64,000 nt of DNA from assembly GCF_001514145.1 (NCBI RefSeq), contig NZ_KQ948673.1:85963-149962 (forward strand), given 5' to 3'. The stretch comes from Streptomyces canus (lineage in GTDB: Bacteria > Actinomycetota > Actinomycetes > Streptomycetales > Streptomycetaceae). A program made the position numbers and the translations under genes. The notes under the pieces are model-generated. The model ran no database searches, was not told the DNA's origin, and saw only the letters and a list, made by a program, of their open reading frames with translations. Below are positions 60,295-64,000 of this stretch, piece after piece; position 1 is the first letter of the stretch, and each line of letters starts with the position of its first letter.

Positions 60295-61200
60295 ATGCCC
60301 ACCCGAGCGCCCCGTCGCCGCAGAAATCTGGCGCCCGTCGTCTTCGTCGCGCCGTTCCTCCTGCTGTTCCTCCTGACCTTCGCCCTCCCCATCGGCTACG
60401 CCGTCTACCAGAGCGTCATGGATGTCGAGCACACCGGAGCCCTGGGGCTCGGCGGCAGCCATACCGTCTTCGTAGGGCTCGGCAACTACTCCGACGCGTT
60501 GTCCGATCACGCCTTTGTGCGCAGCATCGGTCGCGTACTGCTGTTCGCGGCCGTCCAGGTACCGGTGATGGTCGCGTTGTCCGCCGGGCTCGCGCTGCTG
60601 CTGGACAGCGCCTCGGCCAGAGGCGTGCGGTTCTTCCGCGCCGCCTTCTTCCTGCCCTACGGCGTTCCGGGGGTCATCGCGTCCATCCTGTGGGGCTTCT
60701 TGTACGTTCCGGGAGTCAGCCCTCTCGTGGACGGCATGAGCCACCTGGGGGTGTCGGTCGACCTGCTGGGCGGAAACAACGTTCTGTGGTCCATCGCGAA
60801 CATCGTCACGTGGGAGTTCGCCGGCTACAACGTTCTGGTTCTCGTCGCCCAGTTGCGCACCATCCCCGCGGAGCTGTACGAGGCCGCCCGCATCGACGGC
60901 GCCAGTGCGTGGATGACGGTCCGGCACGTCAAACTGCCGCTGCTGCGCCCGGCGCTGATCCTCACCACGGTCTTCACCATCATCGGCACGTTGCAACTGT
61001 TCGCAGAACCGCTGGTGCTCAAGCCCGTCTCATCGAGTATCGACAGCGCCTACACCCCCAACCTCAGCGCCTACAACGAGGCGTTCACCAACGACAACTA
61101 CCACCTCGCCGCTGCCGAGGCAGTGCTGCTCGCCCTCGCCGCGTTCGTGCTCTCCTTCGGTTTCCTGCGGCTGATCAACAAGAGAGGCGGGGACGCGTGA
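60295..61200 (+). CDS. Sugar ABC transporter permease (MalF type)
   Basis: A 301-residue membrane component with six segments (LAPVVFVAPFLLLFLLTFALP at the start) and EAA loop ELYEAARIDGASAWMTVRHVKLP. It begins 64 bases after the binding-protein gene and ends in a GTGA overlap with the second permease. As in the other CUT1 system of the window, no ATPase gene accompanies it; a shared MsiK-type ATPase is probable. Confidence 0.93.
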   Translation: MPTRAPRRRRNLAPVVFVAPFLLLFLLTFALPIGYAVYQSVMDVEHTGALGLGGSHTVFVGLGNYSDALSDHAFVRSIGRVLLFAAVQVPVMVALSAGLALLLDSASARGVRFFRAAFFLPYGVPGVIASILWGFLYVPGVSPLVDGMSHLGVSVDLLGGNNVLWSIANIVTWEFAGYNVLVLVAQLRTIPAELYEAARIDGASAWMTVRHVKLPLLRPALILTTVFTIIGTLQLFAEPLVLKPVSSSIDSAYTPNLSAYNEAFTNDNYHLAAAEAVLLALAAFVLSFGFLRLINKRGGDA

Positions 61201-62126
61201 GTCTCCAGACACCGGCCCGCGAGGTCCCGCCGCGGGGCGAGACGCCGGCCTCCGACGACGGCACGAAGCCGGGCAGCGGCATCACCGAGGTCACCACGCG
61301 CAGTCGTATCCTGGTCACCGGCCTGCTCGTGGCGGCCGCCGGATACTTCCTGCTCCCGGTGTACTGGCTGGCCGTGGCGTCCACCAAGTCCACCGGCAAC
61401 CTGTTCGGCAGCTTCGGGTTGTGGTTCTCCCATCCCCAGTTCCTGAGCAACCTGCGCCAGGTGGTCACCTACGACCATGCGATCTACCTGCGCTGGGCCG
61501 CCAACAGCCTGCTGTACGCGGGCGTCGGCGCGGTCGTGGCGACGCTTTTGGCCGCGATGTCCGGCTACGCGCTGGCCAAGTTCTCCTTCGCCGGCCGCGA
61601 CACGCTCTTCAACATCGTGCTGGGTGGCGTCCTGATCCCCGCCACGGCGCTGGCACTGCCCATGTACCTGCTGTTCAGCCAAGCAGGCCTGGCCAACACC
61701 TACTGGGCCGTCCTGCTGCCGAGCTTCGTCAGCCCCTTCGGCGTGTACCTGTGCCGGATCTACGCCGCGGCATCCATACCGGACGAGCTGTTGGAGGCCG
61801 CGCGCATCGACGGCGCGGGCGAGATCCGCATCTTCACGGTCGTCGCGCTGCGCATCATGACCCCCGCCCTGGTGACGATCTTCCTCTTCCAGTTCGTCGG
61901 CATCTGGAACAACTACTTCCTGCCGCTGGTCATGCTGTCCGACTCCAAGCTGTACCCGATCACCCTGGGTCTGACGTCGTGGCAGTCCTTCGCCGACCGC
62001 CAGCCTCAGCTCTACCAGCTGACCGTCGGAGGTGCCTTCGTCTCCGTCGTCCCTCTGATGATCGCCATGGTCGTCCTGCAGCGCTTCTGGCGCAGCGGTC
62101 TGACCGAGGGCAGCGTAAAGGGCTGA
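61197..62126 (+). CDS. Sugar ABC transporter permease (MalG type)
   Basis: A 309-residue permease, starting at GTG 61197 inside the GTGA overlap, with a polar N-terminal extension of about 35 residues, then six membrane segments. The EAA loop is ELLEAARIDGAGEIRIFTVVALR, and the C-terminus ends LTEGSVKG as usual. Followed by a strong hairpin. With the binding protein and partner permease, it makes one importer. Confidence 0.93.
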   Translation: MSLQTPAREVPPRGETPASDDGTKPGSGITEVTTRSRILVTGLLVAAAGYFLLPVYWLAVASTKSTGNLFGSFGLWFSHPQFLSNLRQVVTYDHAIYLRWAANSLLYAGVGAVVATLLAAMSGYALAKFSFAGRDTLFNIVLGGVLIPATALALPMYLLFSQAGLANTYWAVLLPSFVSPFGVYLCRIYAAASIPDELLEAARIDGAGEIRIFTVVALRIMTPALVTIFLFQFVGIWNNYFLPLVMLSDSKLYPITLGLTSWQSFADRQPQLYQLTVGGAFVSVVPLMIAMVVLQRFWRSGLTEGSVKG

Positions 62127-62140
62127 GAGCTCGATGGCAG

Positions 62141-62173
62141 GAAGGGGGAGGGGCTGACCGCCCCTCCCCCTTC
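62141..62173. terminator. Bidirectional hairpin terminator
   Basis: GAAGGGGGAGGGGC (62141-62154), loop TGACC, and GCCCCTCCCCCTTC (62160-62173) form a perfect 14-pair stem between the convergent permease and GH2 genes. It can serve both directions. Confidence 0.85.
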
Positions 62174-62186
62174 AGTTGTTCGACGC

Positions 62187-64000
62187 TCACTCGCCGCCCG
62201 GCACGGCCGCCTTCCGGAAGGCGTCGTAGACCAGCTTGGGCCGCTCCTCCGCGAACGTCAGCAGGCCCATCACGGAGATCCCGTTGTAGTCCTGGTTGTA
62301 CCCGGCCCGCTCCTTGTAGTCCTTGAGCACCCAGTAGGTGAACCCGGCCACGAACGCGCCGCGCGCGGTCACCTGCGCCCAGTGCGCGGTGAAACTCGCC
62401 GCCTGCCACTCCTCCGTACCCTGCGTGGTGTCGGGGCCGTGGGTGCCGGCCACGGACCAGGTGCCGTTCTCGGTGATCAGGATCGGCTTGTCGGGATACT
62501 TCGCGTGCACGGCGTCCAGCGTGGGACCGAGGTCGGTGTCCTTGCCGTAGAAGTAGCCGAAGTACTCGTTGAACCCGATCACGTCGGCGAGGTCGAACGC
62601 GGGGTCGTTGCTCGTGTTGGAGGCCCAGGTCACCGGGCGGGCGGTGAGGTCGACCGCCTTGACGGCCGCCTTCAGGTCAGCGAGCCAGGCCCGGTAGACG
62701 GGCGCGCCGTCCGCGTCGATCTCCGACTCGTTCTGCAGCCCCCACAGGATCACCGAGGGGTGGTTGTGCTGGTTCCACGCCATGGTCAGGGCCAGGGCGC
62801 GGGCGAGGCCGTAGCGCTCGGTCTGGAGCTTCTCCTGGGCGGTGTTGAGCCACATGGTGTCGATGTCGTCCATCACCAGCACGCCGTGCGCGTCGGCCCA
62901 GTCGTAGACGTAGGGGTGGCGGTTGTAGACGCAGTTGCGGATGAAGTTGGCGCCCAGTGTCGTGAGGTGGCCCAGTTCCCGGTCGTACTCGGTCGGCGTC
63001 ATCGCCCTGCCGTGTGCCGCCGTCTCCTCGTGCCAGTTGAGGCCCTTGAGGAACAGCGGCTTGTCGTTCAGGCGCAACCGGGCGTCGTCGATGCTCAGTT
63101 CGCGTACGCCGTACACGGTGGTCAGCGTGTCCACCCGTGGGCCCGAGGACCTTCCGGCGGTCAGGGTGGCCCGGGCGGTGAGCGTGTGCGGCGCGGCCGG
63201 GCTCCAGCGGGGCGCGCCGGGTATGCGGACCACGACGCGTACGACTCCCGCCGACCGGGCGGCGATCCGGGCCGCGACCACCGTGGGCCGGCCGCCGCTC
63301 CCCCGGCCGGGGTCCAGGGTGATCCGGCCGTCGAAGTCCGAGTCGCCGTGATTCTCGACGACCGCGTGTGCCGTAAGGCGCCCGTCCGACGCGGCCACGA
63401 GCAGTTTGGCGACGGTGACCTGCGGGACCGCCTCGATCCAGGCCGACCGGGTCAGACCCGCGTAGGGCCAGTGGTCGACGGGCTTGTAGGGCAGTTCGTG
63501 GTCGTCGGTGACGGGCTGCGGAGTCGAGGCCGTGTAGTCGGTGTAGCTCGCCCGGCGAAAGACGCGCACGGCGATCGTCTGGCGGGTTCCCGGCCGCAGC
63601 GCCCCCGCCACCGGAAGCGCGAAGGGCGAGTTGGCGCCCTCGTGCTTGCCGAGGTGCTTGCCGTCGAGCCAGACCTCGGCGCTGTAGCCGGCGGCGAGGA
63701 AGGCGATGCGTACGTGCCGGGCACGCCAAGAGGCGGGCACGTCGACGATCGTGCGGTACCAGGCGTAGCCGTCGCTGAACGCCGTGCCCTGACCGAAGGG
63801 GGCGGTCTGCGAGCCGAATCCGGGGGTGTTCAGCAGGTCCCAGGCCGCCGGGACGTCGATGAGGTCCCAGGCCCGGTCGTCGTGGTGCGGGGACTGCCAG
63901 GTCTCGCCGAGTCCCTGGTCGGCGGGGTCGAAGCGGAAGCGCCACCGCTTGTCCAGGGACAGGTAGTCGCGGGTGGGCTCGTGGGTGCGCCAGCCGTCGA
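62187..64000 (-). CDS. GH2 glycosidase, beta-galactosidase-like (5' end outside window)
   Basis: The frame is open from 62187 to the window edge, giving at least 604 residues and no start in a plausible place; an internal ATG at 63740 is not the start, since conserved sequence (RWRFRFDPADQGL; SDGYAWYRTIVDVPASW) precedes it. A GH2 jelly-roll, immunoglobulin-like domain and barrel follow: the acid/base Glu is in LWGLQNESEID and the nucleophile in LITENGTWS. KGLNWHEE and NFIRNCVYNRHPY are typical. It is convergent with the galactose-type transporter, so it may release galactose; beta-glucuronidase activity is the alternative. Confidence 0.88.
   Translation of the reverse strand, partial: DGWRTHEPTRDYLSLDKRWRFRFDPADQGLGETWQSPHHDDRAWDLIDVPAAWDLLNTPGFGSQTAPFGQGTAFSDGYAWYRTIVDVPASWRARHVRIAFLAAGYSAEVWLDGKHLGKHEGANSPFALPVAGALRPGTRQTIAVRVFRRASYTDYTASTPQPVTDDHELPYKPVDHWPYAGLTRSAWIEAVPQVTVAKLLVAASDGRLTAHAVVENHGDSDFDGRITLDPGRGSGGRPTVVAARIAARSAGVVRVVVRIPGAPRWSPAAPHTLTARATLTAGRSSGPRVDTLTTVYGVRELSIDDARLRLNDKPLFLKGLNWHEETAAHGRAMTPTEYDRELGHLTTLGANFIRNCVYNRHPYVYDWADAHGVLVMDDIDTMWLNTAQEKLQTERYGLARALALTMAWNQHNHPSVILWGLQNESEIDADGAPVYRAWLADLKAAVKAVDLTARPVTWASNTSNDPAFDLADVIGFNEYFGYFYGKDTDLGPTLDAVHAKYPDKPILITENGTWSVAGTHGPDTTQGTEEWQAASFTAHWAQVTARGAFVAGFTYWVLKDYKERAGYNQDYNGISVMGLLTFAEERPKLVYDAFRKAAVPGGE

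Noticed and set aside
63740..64000. ATG at 63740 as the start of the last GH2 gene
   Set aside because: Conserved GH2 N-terminal sequence continues upstream in frame to the window edge, so this Met is internal.

Overview
The window is high-GC chromosomal DNA from an actinomycete, almost certainly Streptomyces. The signs are strong G/C bias at third codon positions, many GTG starts and 4-base ATGA/GTGA gene overlaps, Tat-type signal peptides on secreted glycosidases, a PAS-GAF-PP2C-ATPase regulatory protein, an actinobacterial glgC/GT4 glycogen pair, and one leucine TTA codon in a secreted enzyme. I see no rRNA, tRNA, CRISPR array, insertion sequence, prophage or PKS/NRPS cluster.

Layout. 0-7 kb: regulatory and housekeeping genes (anti-sigma-like protein, Fpg/Nei glycosylase, PP2C phosphatase, lipoprotein, lipase maturation factor homologue). 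7-15.8 kb: an eight-gene minus-strand operon for L-fucose uptake (ribose-type ABC transporter) and oxidative breakdown (aldo/keto reductase, mutarotase, lactonase, L-fuconate dehydratase, SDR), with a divergent FadR-type regulator and a TGGTC-N-GACCA operator. 15.9-26.5 kb: a LacI-controlled operon with a second ABC transporter, a GH5_18-like glycosidase, a GH85 endo-beta-N-acetylglucosaminidase and a GH38 alpha-mannosidase. 28.3-31.6 kb: secreted GH29 alpha-L-fucosidase and GH20 beta-hexosaminidase. Together, 7-31.6 kb reads as a locus for harvesting eukaryotic-type N-glycans: release, trim, import, then burn the fucose.

31.9-53.5 kb: mixed core and accessory genes (amidase, GNATs, several SDRs, a WS/DGAT acyltransferase, a PA14-GH2 glycosidase with its own LacI-like operator and a TTA codon, glycogen precursor genes glgC/glgM, an FhuF-like iron-sulfur protein, an Rpf-LysM-M23 cell-wall protein with a tandem repeat, gnd, panD, decayed gene fragments, and a TetR/thioesterase unit under a 37-bp palindrome). 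53.5-64 kb: a De Ley-Doudoroff galactonate cluster (SMP-30 lactonase, KDG-type kinase, KDPG-type aldolase, galactonate dehydratase, FadR regulator, SDR) divergent from a third sugar ABC transporter, followed by a GH2 beta-galactosidase-like gene that runs off the right edge.

One gene (27546-28236) carries a clear single-base frameshift. Substrate assignments come from family membership and gene neighbourhood; none has been tested here.
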